DNA of 64,000 nt, taken from positions 1-64,000 of the forward strand of contig CAXKVR010000164.1 of NCBI GenBank assembly GCA_964058845.1, given 5' to 3'. Origin of the DNA: Carex sylvatica (lineage: Eukaryota; Streptophyta; Magnoliopsida; Poales; Cyperaceae). The notes beneath the pieces are model-generated. The model was not told the DNA's origin. It saw nothing but the letters and a program-made list of their open reading frames with translations, and ran no database searches. This document shows positions 1 through 13,872 of this stretch, one piece after another (position 1 is the stretch's first letter; each line of letters begins with the position of its first letter). The translations under genes were made by a program, and so were the position numbers.

Positions 1-352
1 TGTAGAAAAAGTTGAAACAAAATCAACATACAAGATTGTTTCATCTCTCGTACAGTGCATATTTTGGAAATCTTCAAAAGGTTTATTGTCAGTCCATGAC
101 AGCATTGCCAGAGACACAGATGTAGAATTTGTAGAATTTTTATCAGAGAAGAAAAAATAACGAATCGAATTTAAATAGTTAATTGAATTTAAACTCATTA
201 GTTAATTAGATATTAGATAAAAAAAAAAAAAAATGCTCTGACTTCTAATTTTCAATACTCTGACTTCTAATTTTATATACCAATTAAAATTTAAGATATT
301 TATTATAATTTTAACTCTAAATTTAACATTAATTACAAAGCAAAAATCCAGA

Positions 353-378
353 GGGGGGGGGGGGGGGGGGGGGGGGGG
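353..378. repeat. Homopolymer G run (26 nt)
   Basis: An uninterrupted run of 26 G lies in otherwise AT-rich sequence. It could form G-quadruplex structure, or its exact length could be a sequencing or assembly artefact. No gene is nearby. Confidence 0.95.
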
Positions 379-654
379 CAAAATCGAACTGAACTTATAA
401 ATTTATATAAAACTTCAAAATTTAGGAGGGGGACTGTCCATCTTGACTATACTGAGTCCGCTCCTAGTCTATGGCATAAACATAGAGAAAAAAATGAGGT
501 AAAGATTTAACATAGTAGCTTTGACTTCATATAGTGTACATATTATAGAATCAAAATAATGTTTTATATAATTTGTGCGTTATATGAAGTTAAAATTATT
601 CCATTAAAAAAATTACCCATAAAATATCTCATACGAGAAAAGTTAAAGCTCCTA

Positions 655-1145
655 ACAATAGAGGTACTTATCGGTTCAGTTCGGTTAAAAACGAGATAAA
701 ATAGACAAATCAAAATTTAATTCGATTTAAAAAAATACAACTAAATCAACTAAAAGAAACTTATCAACCAAATTAAAACTGAATAAAAAAAACTGAACTA
801 ATTTTGGTTTGTTCAGTTGAACCAAAATAAAAAGATTAGACATAAAATAAATATTTGTTTGTTAAATTTTTTAATTTAATTTTAAGATGGATTTTTTTTT
901 TGTTTCGGTCTAACCAGTTATAAACCGAATCAAACAATACATTGTGTCGAAATTTTTGAATTTTTTTAAATGTTTGATTTGGACAGAGAATGTGGTTAAA
1001 ATTTTCATGGATTAGTATAACCATTTTAAACTTTCTAAACCGAATGAAACAATTAAACCGATTTTAAAAAAGAACCAAACCATTTATTCTAAAGTCTCTT
1101 GGTTCGATTAAACCCGATTAAACCGGATCTGATGGACAACCCTAT
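655..1145. repeat. Degraded repeat with CGGTT/AACCG motifs
   Basis: The stretch begins with repeated CGGTT-type motifs and ends with their complement (AACCG, AAACCGGAT), as in many degraded non-autonomous DNA transposons of plants. No clear TSD or reading frame was seen, so the class is a guess. The rest of 1-1173 is AT-rich with nothing recognisable. Confidence 0.3.
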
Positions 1146-1173
1146 CCAACAAAGAATGCATCCTTTTAAAGTC

Positions 1174-1385
1174 GGAATCAAATCTGCTGCGATCCGAATC
1201 CCTGCTACAGTACTATGAAATCTCTGCTTTTTTAAATCTAACTGTAGATTTTTTTTGAGATGTGTGTACAGAAAAACTACCTATTTAGAGATGTGTGTAC
1301 TGAAAAAAAATGAACGGTGAGATTAAAAAATACAGAGATTTTAGGATACTGTAGCTGAGATTCGGATCACAGCAGATTTGATTCC
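1174..1385. mobile_element. Mutator-type MITE, 'AAATCTGCTGCGAT' family, copy 1
   Basis: A 212-bp element with inverted termini beginning GGAATCAAATCTGCTG on both strands, flanked by a perfect 9-bp TSD (TTTAAAGTC at 1165-1173 and 1386-1394). A 9-bp duplication is the Mutator superfamily signature. Relatives lie at 48063-48262 and 49481-49689. It has no coding capacity. Confidence 0.87.
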
Positions 1386-1394
1386 TTTAAAGTC

Positions 1395-1902
1395 TCCTGC
1401 CAAATTGGGAGAGGATGTTCAGTGCTAGAAAAGATAAGATCTCAACAATTAATTCCCATTCTTTGCCTCTTTGGGCTGGATGTCACCTTTCACTTTGGAC
1501 CGCTGAGCTTGTTATACTCTTAAATCTAATTAATCTGGAAAATTTAGCTGGAAAAATCAGTCGTTTTTGAAATATCATCTCTTTTTTTAATTGTACAATG
1601 AAAGCCAAGTGTACTGTGTACACTATACAAATATCGTTGTTGATATTTGCTTTTCTTCAAAATTATAAACTCTCTAATAGTGCTCATTGATTAGTTGCTG
1701 GTCAAAACCATCATTTAATTAGGTGTGTTACCGTGCTACTCGAATGAATTAAGATCCAATGAGATACTGTACCGTGTAGAATGAGAATCTGTACCGTTCA
1801 TTTTAACCTGGCACGAATCTTAAAGATCTCAGTTAATTTAAAGCTGGTTCAAAAAAGAAAATCACTCAGTTGGACTTGGTGAATAGTGAATTAGACACCT
1901 AG
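1395..1902. other. Intergenic, nothing recognised
   Basis: AT-rich unique-looking sequence. No reading frame, repeat end or RNA gene was recognised. Confidence 0.5.
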
Positions 1903-3478
1903 GGATAGATACTCTTCCATCCGATATTTTTTTTTTTATCCATTTTATAAAATATTTTGATAAAAATAACTAGAGTTTTGATAAAATTTTAAAAATATCA
2001 AAACTCTTAAAAATATCCAGACGGTGAAAAAAAATCACGGTTTCGATATTTTTTTGTGGACCAATGAAAGTTTAAAGATTCAAAAGTTATTTGATCTTAT
2101 TCTCATGTTTGATCAGAAAGTTTAAGTTATATTATATTTTAAAGAGGAGATGCGGTTTCAAAAGTTTTAGTTCAATTAATTATATATTATTTAATATTTT
2201 GATTATTTTTTATCGAAAACTCTGAAAGTTTAATGGTCGATAACTTTAAATTAATTTTTATCACAAAGAAGTCTAATTAGATATATTTTATTTTATTTTA
2301 TGATTATTTTTCACTGAAGACCCTGAGAGTTTAATTGCCGATAACTCTAAATTAATTTTTATCACAAAGAAGTCCAAATAGATATATTTTATTTTATAGT
2401 TATTTTTCACGAAGACCCTGAAAGTTTAATCGCCGATAACCCTAAATTAGATATATATATTATTTTATGAGTGAGTTTATGGTACTATGCATATCACGGG
2501 TTGGTCCGTAATATGATTCAATATTTTCGTTTTCAAAATCATAGCGGACGATCTGAACCGTTCAACACATTCTCCATATAAATATGTACTTGCAGACCAA
2601 ATTTATATTTTTTAGAATTTTTTTACTATTTTTTAAGATAGGTAGAAAATCACTTGATCTGAAAATTCTGGACCATCCAAAAATAATGATTTTCTACGTA
2701 TCTTAAAAAATAGTAAAAAAATTTTAAAAAATATAAAATTTGGTCTGCAAGTACATATTTATATGGAGAATGTGTTGAACGGTTCGGATCGTTCATTATG
2801 ATTTTGAAAACGAAAATATTGAATCGTATTACGGACCAAATCGTAATATGCATAGTACCATAGACTCACTCTTATTTTATGGTTATTTTTAATCGAAGAA
2901 TCTAGAAGTTTATTCGTCGATATCCTTGGAAGTTTAATTTAGGGTATCAGCGATTAAATTTCTAGAATTTTAGTTAAAAATAATCATAAAATAAAATAAT
3001 ATATATATCTAATTGGAGTTCTTTGTAATAAAAATTAATTCAGAACTATCGTAATTAAACTTTCAGGGTGTTCGGTGAAAAATAACTATAAAATAAAATA
3101 AAATATATCTAATTGAACTTATTTGTGATAAAAATTAATTTAGAGTTATCGGTAATTAAATTTTTAGAGTCTTCGATAAAAAATAATCAAAATATAAAAT
3201 AATATATAATTAATTGAACTAATACTTTTGAAACCGCATCTCCTCTTTAAAAACTAATATAACTTCAACTTTCTGATCAAACATGAGAATAAGGTCAAAA
3301 TAACTTTTGAATCTTTAAACTTTCATTGGGCCACCAAAAAATTATATATATATTCAAAAACCGTGAATTCTTCATGATTTAGGTATTTTTAAAATTTTAT
3401 TAAAATTTTAGTTATTTTTATTAAAATATTTTACAAAATGAGTAGAAATAAAAATGTCGGCTCTTTCATATATGGACA
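1903..3478. repeat. Large foldback element with repeated units in each arm
   Basis: The left arm (about 1903-2467) is the imperfect reverse complement of the right arm (about 2881-3478). Each arm holds roughly three units of about 95-100 bp, recognisable by GAAAGTTTAAT and GATAACTCTAAATTAAT-like motifs; left-arm unit starts lie near 2224, 2325 and 2420. The outer ends are about TCTTCCATCCGATATTTTT and its degenerate complement. A 403-bp MITE sits near the centre. No TSD was identified for the outer element. Confidence 0.7.
2469..2871. mobile_element. Palindromic Mutator-type MITE nested in the foldback
   Basis: This is a 403-bp near-perfect hairpin with termini GAGTGAG / CTCACTC and a perfect 9-bp TSD (TTATTTTAT at 2460-2468 and 2872-2880). 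Removing it and one TSD restores a unit of the surrounding foldback repeat, so it inserted later. Its core (ACCGTTCAAC, then TTCTCCATAT, then TACTATTTTTTAAG-like) is shared with the hairpins at 7001, 7851, 31517 and 31965. Confidence 0.9.
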
Positions 3479-3497
3479 GATTGACATACAATTAATG

Positions 3498-3716
3498 GAA
3501 TGCGTATCCTCTGCATTAACTAAAAAGAAAATATTTTGAGTTAATGAATCTTAACCGTTTGATTTTAAACGGAGCCAATCTAACCCCTACTTATAACATA
3601 GGGGTTCTTTAATATTAGTGTGGGTCTAGTATGCACGAATCTTAAAACAAATCGGATGGTCAGAATCCATTAACTAAAAAGATTCTCTTTTGAGTTAATG
3701 CAGAGGATACAAATTT
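3498..3716. mobile_element. Mutator-type MITE, 'GTATCCTCTGCATTAAC' family, copy 1
   Basis: A 219-bp element with inverted termini containing GTATCCTCTGCATTAAC. It is flanked by CAATTAATG and CAATTAAGG (8 of 9 match). Copies of 219 and 218 bp lie at 56063-56281 and 58497-58714 in the opposite orientation. Confidence 0.87.
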
Positions 3717-3725
3717 CAATTAAGG

Positions 3726-4239
3726 AGGTCAATTGACCCTATTTATTTAAAAAATATAGATTTTTTATATATTTTAGAGTAAAATGTTATGAATAATGTA
3801 AATTGATTCTCGTTTGAAGCATGTAAATTTATATGATAAACCTTCATTAACATTTGACTTTCATCGTTCTAAAAAAAAGTCTAGGTCTGCTCCTTTCAAT
3901 ATTCACTCAAAAGTCAAAATTGGAGAACAAAATTACTTCACATAGCTTTACAATTTCTGCTGCTTGCTTCTTGTGGACGTTGTGAAATAATTTCAGGGTG
4001 TTATATGTTAATTTCCACATTAGGTCACTGCAAAGTCTACAGCGTGTTCTCTACAATTCTCTCCGTGAGAATTGGTTGTTAGAAATCACATGCGTCTAGG
4101 TAGCTCAATGTGCGCCATCCGCAATCTTCACCCTCCATTCAAACACTCCTAAAGGCTAAAACAGAGCAAAAAAACTAAACAAGTAAATAAAGACACACCA
4201 ATGACTTTATATCATTTTATTGTTATAAAAAAAGTTGAA
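3726..4239. other. Intergenic, nothing recognised
   Basis: AT-rich sequence without a convincing reading frame or repeat boundary. Confidence 0.5.
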
Positions 4240-4870
4240 ATAGGAATATATTGTTATTGAACATTTTGGATCAACGTTTTGAACTTTAAAATTGAAAACA
4301 CTACACTATTTTCATGTTCGGACAACCAAATTTTTAGTTGTAATAGACATAAATTGGTTGCAATAAAACAATTTTGCAACTGAGAAAATTTGTTGTCAGT
4401 GGTTGCAAAATGTTCCATTGCAATATCTTCACAACCAATTTTTAATTGCAATTGTGTTTATTTATTACAACTACAATATTGTAGGATCACCGTAGCAATA
4501 AGTTATTGCAACCAATTAAGCGGTAGTACATTACAAGGTAGTATATTACAACAAAGTCGATGGTGCAACTTGTTAATTAAATGCAACTAAATTTTAGTCG
4601 CAAGAAAAGTGTAGCAATAATCTATTGCAACGGAATAAACGGTTGTCATTGTACATTTAACAAAATCGAAAATGTGATAATAATATATAGGGAAAATTGT
4701 GTCCATGCCACTATAAAAATTATAGTTGTAACTTGTTAATTAAATGCAACCAAATTTTAGTATCAAAATTTGTATTAAAAGTCTATTGCACGATTTGCAT
4801 GATTGAAATTAATAAATCTAATGCAAATTAATGCACTATTGGTATGCAAACACAATTTATTTCGGTCAAT
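4240..4870. repeat. Stretch dense in TTGCAAC / GTTGCAA motifs
   Basis: Many short direct and inverted copies of TTGCAA(C/T) and TAATTAAATGCAAC-like motifs occur here, a pattern like subterminal repeats of a DNA transposon. Both-strand reading frames in this stretch are by-products of the repeat. No terminal repeat or TSD was fixed. The stretch to 5035 holds nothing further. Confidence 0.4.
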
Positions 4871-5035
4871 ATTTTCTTACAATTTGTCATTGAAACATCG
4901 AAGAGTAGATTTTTAATATGAACAAGTACTCTCGAATTTATAATATATATAATAACAGTAAAATAAATTATAGATGGAAAATTTTAAATTAATTATCATC
5001 CAAATTTACATTGATAATAACAAAAGAAAAATTGA

Positions 5036-6961
5036 GATTGACTAATATGCTTCTGGTAGCACTTCGGCCGAAGTGCTACCGATCCAAAATTTTAAAAATC
5101 GTATTCATAACTTGGAACTAAGTTGCTTAGTAAAATAGTTATATATTGAACATGTAGAATACTAATTTTTACTATTTTTGAATTTTTATTTTTATTTTTT
5201 TATGATTTATGAAAGATGGCAAAAAATGGCCTAAAATATTGGCAATCCATAAATCATAAAAAATAGTAAAATAATTTCAAAAATAGTAAAAATTAGTATT
5301 TTAGAAGTTCAATATATAACTAATTTACAGTTCAATATATAACTAATTTACTGAGCTACTTAGTTCGAAATTTTAAATGCGGTTTTATAAAATTCGGCCA
5401 TTTTTATTAATACCCTTTAAAAAATGCCCCCGCATTCAACTTCTTTTGAAAAATGCCCCCGACCCCTGGGCCCACGGGCGGCCCATTCCCATAGCAGACC
5501 CCCCCCCCCAGGGGCGGTCCACTAGGGACCAGACCATTAATTGATGTTGTAACTCTTTATAACTTTGATTTGATTTGTCAGTTGGATATCATAAGTCTAA
5601 AGATAATATTAATTAAGAATTTGGCCATTTGTACGAACTATTTCAATGCGTTGATAGCTTATTTAATTAGATGAACTTTATTTTGTGAATAATTTTTATT
5701 TTGAGCTTTGTATGGAGTTTATTTGTATGTGTTGACAAGTCACAGTTTCATTATGAGTCCAACTTTGCACCTCTGTTTAACATAGCAAAATATCTCTAAA
5801 AATCATGAAAATTGACTAAAAATAGAACACGACTGAAAATTTTCGTACAAAATCTCCAAACAAATCAAGAGATATCGGCTCTCAAAAATTTACCGAACTG
5901 ATAAAGGAGTGCATATTGTAGCAACTTTGCAGCTGTGGTTAACAAAGCAAAATATTTTCTAAAATTATGAAAGTTGACTGACATTTATTCTTGACATTAT
6001 AGAACACGACTGCAAAGTTTCATACAAAATCTCCACACGAAAACTTAAACTGAATTTTTGAGGCACTAAACGATGTGTTTTTAAAATTCTGACGCTCCGG
6101 ATGCCTCTCACGATGCCCGGGGTTCCCCCTAGAAAAAATTCGGATTCGTCTCATTCTCTCCTTGCTGAAAAGTGGTCATATGCAGAAATCTGACTTTCCT
6201 AGCCAAAGTTATGGATGTTTAAAGTTTTTTCGAAAGCTAAACTTTGAAAATTCATAACTAATTGTAGAAAAATACAATTATTCTCTAAGGGTACATTTGG
6301 GTGAAGTGAGAATAGCGCTGTTCTCAGAATAGTAGTGCTATTCTGAATATATGTCAATCTAAACAATTTTTGAGCTATTTAGAACAGCCTTGAATAGTGT
6401 TGTTCCGCTAACCCAGCTGAATGTTGGAATAGCGAATTTGTAGAATCTGGATTAGCAAATATTGATTAAAAAATAATTTTTTTATTCTTTAACTGCTAGC
6501 TTCTTCTCTCTCCCCAAAAAACTACTACTCCATGAAAATAACACACCGGCTCCTCTCTCCCCAAAAAGTTACTTCTTCATAGATCTACGACTTTAAACAG
6601 TTACGACATCACTTCATAAATATATCAAATGTCTTATTTTTTGGCATACACTCTATACAAGAAAACTTTTTCTTCACAAAATATTTTAAATTAAAATATT
6701 AAGATCTCTAAAAAAAAAAAAAGTAGGATCACCCGGACCCCAGGCGGTTTGGTCCCTAGTGGACCGCCCCTGGCCCGGACGGTCTGCTATGGAGACTGGG
6801 CCACCCATGGGCCTGGCGGTCAGGGCAATTTTGAAAAAAAAACCTGTAGCAGGGGCAGTTTTAAAATTATCTTTTTTTTAGGATATTAATAAAAATGGCC
6901 GTATAAAATTTGACTTGGTAGCACTTCGGCCGAAGTGCTACTGAAAACATATTAGTCAATC
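5036..6961. mobile_element. Palindromic MITE split by a nested MULE
   Basis: Inverted termini GATTGACTAATATG occur at both ends, each followed inward by TAGCACTTCGGCCGAAGTGC, itself a perfect palindrome. Without the nested 1,507-bp MULE and one 9-bp TSD the element is about 410 bp, the size of the other hairpins in the window. Its termini resemble those of the hairpin at 31517 (ACTAATATG). Its own TSD is not clear. Confidence 0.8.
5395..6901. mobile_element. Non-autonomous Mutator-like element, 1.5 kb
   Basis: Both termini begin CGGCCATTTTTATTAATA, flanked by a perfect 9-bp TSD (TATAAAATT at 5386-5394 and 6902-6910). Subterminal GC-rich blocks with GGGCGGTCC-like motifs match those of the 8.9-kb MULE at 38369-47298, so the two are one family. 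The interior is AT-rich non-coding sequence with a degenerate direct repeat (about 5759-5860 against 5921-6040, both with CAACTTTGCA). No transposase frame is present, so it must have moved in trans. Confidence 0.92.
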
Positions 6962-7000
6962 CCCCCCCCCTCTCTCTGTATATATAGAGAGAGAGATAGT

Positions 7001-7409
7001 GATTAATGTGCATTCGTATGCATATGGGCCGAAATACATACTGTCCAAATTTAAAATTTCAAAATCCAAAAAGTCAATCTGAACCGCTCATCTTGTTCTC
7101 CATATTAATATGTGCTTGGAGACCAAATTTTATATTTTTCTGAATTTGTTTATTATTTATTAAGCCACTTTGAAAATTATTAATCCAACAGTGACTGTTG
7201 ATTTTACTGTTTTGTGCAGCCACCGATCAATAATTTTCAAAGTGGCTTAATAAATAGTAAAAAAATTCAGAAAAATGTAAAATTTGATCTCCAAGCACAT
7301 ATTAATATGGAGAACAAGATGAATGGTTCAGATCGACTTTTTATATTTTGAAATTTTAAATTTGAACCATATGTATTTCGGCCCATATACATACGAATAC
7401 ACATTAGTC
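7001..7409. mobile_element. Palindromic MITE
   Basis: A 409-bp hairpin with ends GATTAATGTGCATTCGTATG and the near complement. It has the shared core TTCTCCATATTAATATGTGC in both arms and is flanked by GAGAGA/TATATA tracts that obscure the TSD. 7410-7841 holds nothing recognisable. Confidence 0.78.
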
Positions 7410-7850
7410 TCTCTCTCTATGTATATATATTGCCAACTGAGTACTTTGAACTCTAGTTTAAGACTGTACTTGCATATATTGCAATGCAAATTGCTTCTTC
7501 ATGTTAATTTGGTGCAAATTAAATGACTTGGTTTGATCAATAAGTCAATTACTACAACCGTTGATATACTAAAGAAGTATGTAAATATATTCCAGTTTTC
7601 ACTAAATTGCAGTTTGACTTGCAAATTCTCCATTTCATTTATTAAAAATTAATGGGAAATTTTATACAATGTCCTTCTTTTTCAAAACAAACTGCAATTT
7701 GATAAGTCCAATCTTTTCGATTTGATAAGTCCAGTCTTATTCAAATTAAGGCTTCAAGTTTTTACTATCATCAAATTTTTTATATTTTTTGTACTATTAA
7801 ATTGAAGTACATATAATTGATTAATTAATTATATGAATCATATATTAATA

Positions 7851-8228
7851 GAGGAGAGATCGGATGACACTTTTTTTTGGTGACATCGGATAACATCGTG
7901 CATTTTCAAAGTTTTCAAAGTCCAAACAGTCGATCGAAACCGTTCAACTTGATGGATATGTTAAAATGTGCTTGTAGATCAAATTATATATTTTTTGAAT
8001 TTTTTTTACTATTTATTAAGTATTTAACAAAATCGCTATATTCAGACCGTTGAATTTTTTTACCCATCTTAATAAATAGTAAAAAAAATCAGAAAAATAT
8101 AAAATTTGATCTGCAAGCACATTTTAACATATCCATCAAGTTAAACGGTTTTGATCGACTATTTGGACTTTGAAAATACACGGTGTTATCCAATGTCACC
8201 AAAAAAGAGTGCCATCCGATTCCTCCTC
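7851..8228. mobile_element. Palindromic Mutator-type MITE
   Basis: A 378-bp hairpin with termini GAGGAG / CTCCTC and a perfect 9-bp TSD (ATATTAATA at 7842-7850 and 8229-8237). The arms carry the shared core (ACCGTTCAACTTGATG, AAAATGTGCTTGTAGATC, TTTACTATTTATTAAG). Confidence 0.9.
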
Positions 8229-8237
8229 ATATTAATA

Positions 8238-9469
8238 TGATTCAAATTAACTTCAATTTATACGGTTGAAAATTTATAGGTAATACATAGTTTGCACTTT
8301 GTTATAAAAAAAAACTACGTACTTATTATAATCTGGTACGTACGTTTATAAGGTTGAATTATGTACGGATTTAAATGTGAATCTCATAAAAAATTTACTT
8401 TATTGGTAATACATATCTGGTTCGCATTTTATATAAACTTAATGTCTTCAAACGTTATACTAATTGTCATTAATCCCGAACTTAATTAGAAGAACCATGC
8501 ATGTATAACTATATACATATAAATTTAATTCCAAAAAATGGTAAACCAGGAATATGTTATGTCTTACATAAATTATATCTCACTAGTATGTGTTCGTGCT
8601 TTGCAACGGAATATATTATAAGATTGAATCAAAAATAAAAAACTTTTTTATTTGACAAAAAAATAAAATAAAAATAAAATAAAATAAAATAAATTAATTA
8701 AAATAATTGAGAAATGAAAAAAAGCAGAAATCCAAATAATAAATAACAATAAAAGATACAACAACAAATGAAAAAAAAATCAAATATAACATAAATATTA
8801 TTTTTGAAGTATCGTTGAAATTTAATATCTAGTTTTCTCCACAAACAATACATGTCATTAAATGATTTAGAGGAGAAATGATATGTAAAGAAATAAAATT
8901 GAAAAAGATATAATTAAATGATTTAAATAAGGATTTTTTCTATAAATATATTCTTGATGATTTTTTTTTTAACAATGAAAGTTTCTCTACACAAAAGTTC
9001 TAGATATTCTTTATTTTTTCTCCAAATCAGAAAGATGTGATTGTTTTCATCATCACAAGATTTGCTATTTATCTATTCACAAAGATACAATAGCTCTAAA
9101 CAAAATCCAGAAAGATATGAGTATTTTTATTTTAATTGTCGAAACTATAGAGGAAGAGGAGAAATAAAACAGAGGAAGTGGAGAAATAAGAAAATAATTT
9201 AATTGTAAGAATTGAAGGAAATAATTTAATTGTAAGGAGAAATAAAGAAACCGATCACTAGGGATTTATTCAATTTTAATGTGATATACCATGTAGCAGT
9301 TTGTGTAGTGAGTATATTTTTAACTAAATTTAGGACTTCTATACATAAAATAGATGTAATTAATAAAAAAAAGACAAATTATGTAATTGGAGGGTTGATA
9401 TTCAATTTAAAAATTCATCTTTCAATATCAACTATTGACGGATCAGAACAACTACGTGCATAATATAAA
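8238..9469. other. Intergenic, nothing firmly recognised
   Basis: AT-rich sequence with A-rich simple repeats around 8640-8780. A motif at 8581 (CACTAGTATGTGTTCGTGC) resembles termini of some plant repeats, but no partner end or TSD was found. Confidence 0.45.
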
Positions 9470-9553
9470 AATGGAGATATAACTCCCCTAGTGCACAAAT
9501 CAAGCCATTTTGTGCATTTCTCTATATTCATACAAAAGATAGTTATTGTAGTT
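9470..9553 (+). pseudogene. Relic duplicate of the F3H leader
   Basis: About 70 bp (around 9481-9549) closely match the F3H leader at 11236-11304, including GTGCACAAATCAAGCC and CATTTTGTGCATTTCTCTAT, with one short gap and a few substitutions. A TATA-like TATAAAAATG lies just upstream, at the position matching the F3H TATA box. No F3H coding sequence follows. It is either the stub of an old tandem duplication of the F3H 5' end or a fragment moved by a transposon. Confidence 0.78.
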
Positions 9554-9589
9554 TGACTTACAATAATTGACAATCCAATGTGCATCGCG

Positions 9590-10465
9590 CGGCATTAACA
9601 ATGTCAATTATTTTAAATAAAGTTATTCTCAGTTAATATAATTTATTTCATAAGAAAATTTCTACAAAGTTCAACAATTATGAATGAGGTCATTAGAATG
9701 TGTGGTCAGTTAAAAATTTATTGTAAAAGGTCTCCTCTCTATTTATACAAATTCTATTAATTAAAAAATTGGATCATTCATTTCAATCAAATAATTTAGA
9801 TCAAGTCAACGGCATAACGATTTTTGTTCATTCTATCTAATTTTAATAGTAAATTATCTAGTTTAATATTTGCACAATTCGAAATAATGGAGTCAGTAAA
9901 TTGTATACGGTTCTAGAATTGCTTATATTTTTTTCAAAAATTTCTCCTATTTTTTTTTTCTAAAACTCATTATGCACAGTTTATAAAGTAAAACTTTAAA
10001 AACCGTATATAATTTGTACTTTGTTCACCATTTTTTTTCGCCAAAACCCTTATCCTACACAATTATTTTATTATAAACAGTGTATTGTTCATTTTTTTTT
10101 TTTGAAGTAAAAATCCTATTAAATCTGGATCTGAATTCAAATTAAACCCTAGATCAAAATACCAAAAATAGATAGTTTATTATTAAAATTAGATAGTTCA
10201 TTATTATGATTATAGAATGAACAGAAGTCGTCATACAGTTGGACTCGATCTAAACTATTTGATTGAAATGAATGATCCATTTTTTAATTAATAGAATTTG
10301 TATAATTAGAGAGGAAACCTTTCATCATAAATTTGATATAAACAACAAGACTGAGTTAACTATCCACACATATTCTAATGATCAATTCATAATTGTTGAA
10401 CTTTGTAGCAAATTTTGTTACGAATAAATTATACTAATTGACAACAACTTTATTTAACATCACAA
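9590..10465. repeat. Foldback repeat upstream of F3H
   Basis: The arms (about 9590-9870 and 10150-10465) are imperfect reverse complements: AATTCTATTAATTAAAAAAT and GATCATTCATTTCAATCAAA on the left recur inverted on the right. The loop of about 280 bp is AT-rich. It is probably an old foldback or MITE-like element. 10466-10935 holds nothing clear apart from a GA-rich tract at about 10735. Confidence 0.7.
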
Positions 10466-10943
10466 TAATTAACAAAGTATTTATCAAAATAAAAATAAAA
10501 TATCTATATGTCATAATATGGTTTTAGATGTTTGTACAAATCTGGTGTAAAAATCAGTTATTTATGCACCAAACAATTCAAAGAATTAACAATCTAGTTT
10601 TATAAGTAATTGATTGATTATAAAAGAATATAAGTTACGCCAAAATATTATATCTACCAATCTAAAATATAGAAAATATATCTATAATTTTATCATTTTG
10701 ATTTTCACAAAAATGAAGAGTAAACTAGGAGTGGGAGGAAGGGAAAGAGAGAGAAAAAGTGGGGCCTACAAGAACATTTTAGTAAGAATTTTAAGAGAAG
10801 AATATTTTGTTCTAAGTTTTAAAAAAGAAACACGTTATGTAAAATTTCTCAAAAATTAATATATACCAATGCATCTAACTATTCCGATTCAGAACAAAAA
10901 CTAAAATCTATTTATTTTCCTCTTTTCACGGTCGAGACCTAAT

Positions 10944-11136
10944 CAGGGACGGAACTAGAATATTGAGCTAAGGGAGACTAGAAAATAAAAAGTAGCGTAA
11001 TTTTATTTTATAGAGGAGACTAAAAATATTAATACATATAAAAAATTATAAAATTTTATGGACAAAATTATAAATTTTCAATGCATGAAATTGGAGGCGG
11101 CTTAGCCTCCTTTCAACGCTATTACTTCCGCCGCTG
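10944..11136. mobile_element. Small hAT-type element in the F3H promoter
   Basis: A 193-bp insert with ends CAGGGACGGAACTAG and, inverted, CAGCGGCGGAAGTAA, flanked by 8-bp repeats GACCTAAT (10936-10943) and GACCTTAT (11137-11144), 7 of 8 matching. An 8-bp TSD with CAG...CTG ends is the hAT pattern, and the larger element at 19258 has similar ends. It ends 84 bp before the F3H TATA box, so it may affect F3H transcription. Confidence 0.78.
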
Positions 11137-11177
11137 GACCTTATATATTTGTCACAAAGATGGTAGATGGATGCGGT

Positions 11178-11260
11178 GGTAGTTGGCACGAGCACTCTTC
11201 TCATCTTCTCCTCACACACATATAAATATATATACGACTCCCCTATCTTTAGTGCACAAA
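11178..11260 (+). promoter_or_regulatory. F3H core promoter: MYB-type site and TATA box
   Basis: TATAAATA at 11221-11228 is the likely TATA box, with transcription expected near 11250-11260. On the minus strand, 11178-11187 reads GCCAACTACC, close to the AC-element core (CCAACTACC) bound by R2R3-MYB regulators of phenylpropanoid genes. It lies about 35 bp upstream of the TATA box. The leader carries a GA-repeat at 11335-11352. The motif match is visible; its use is inference. Confidence 0.55.
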
Positions 11261-11387
11261 TCAAGCCATTTTGTGCATTTCTCTATAGTCATACAAAAGA
11301 GAGATATTGTACCTAAACATAGGAATATACTCAGAAGAGAGAGAGAGAGAGTAAGATATTTGTGTAAGAGAAGATATCCGAAACCAA

Positions 11388-13872
<2,485 letters not shown>

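Noticed and set aside
8581..9590. Possible Helitron or other element bounded by CACTAGTATGTGTTCGTGC and CATCGCGCGGCATT
   Set aside because: No convincing terminal structure, hairpin or insertion site could be fixed by eye.
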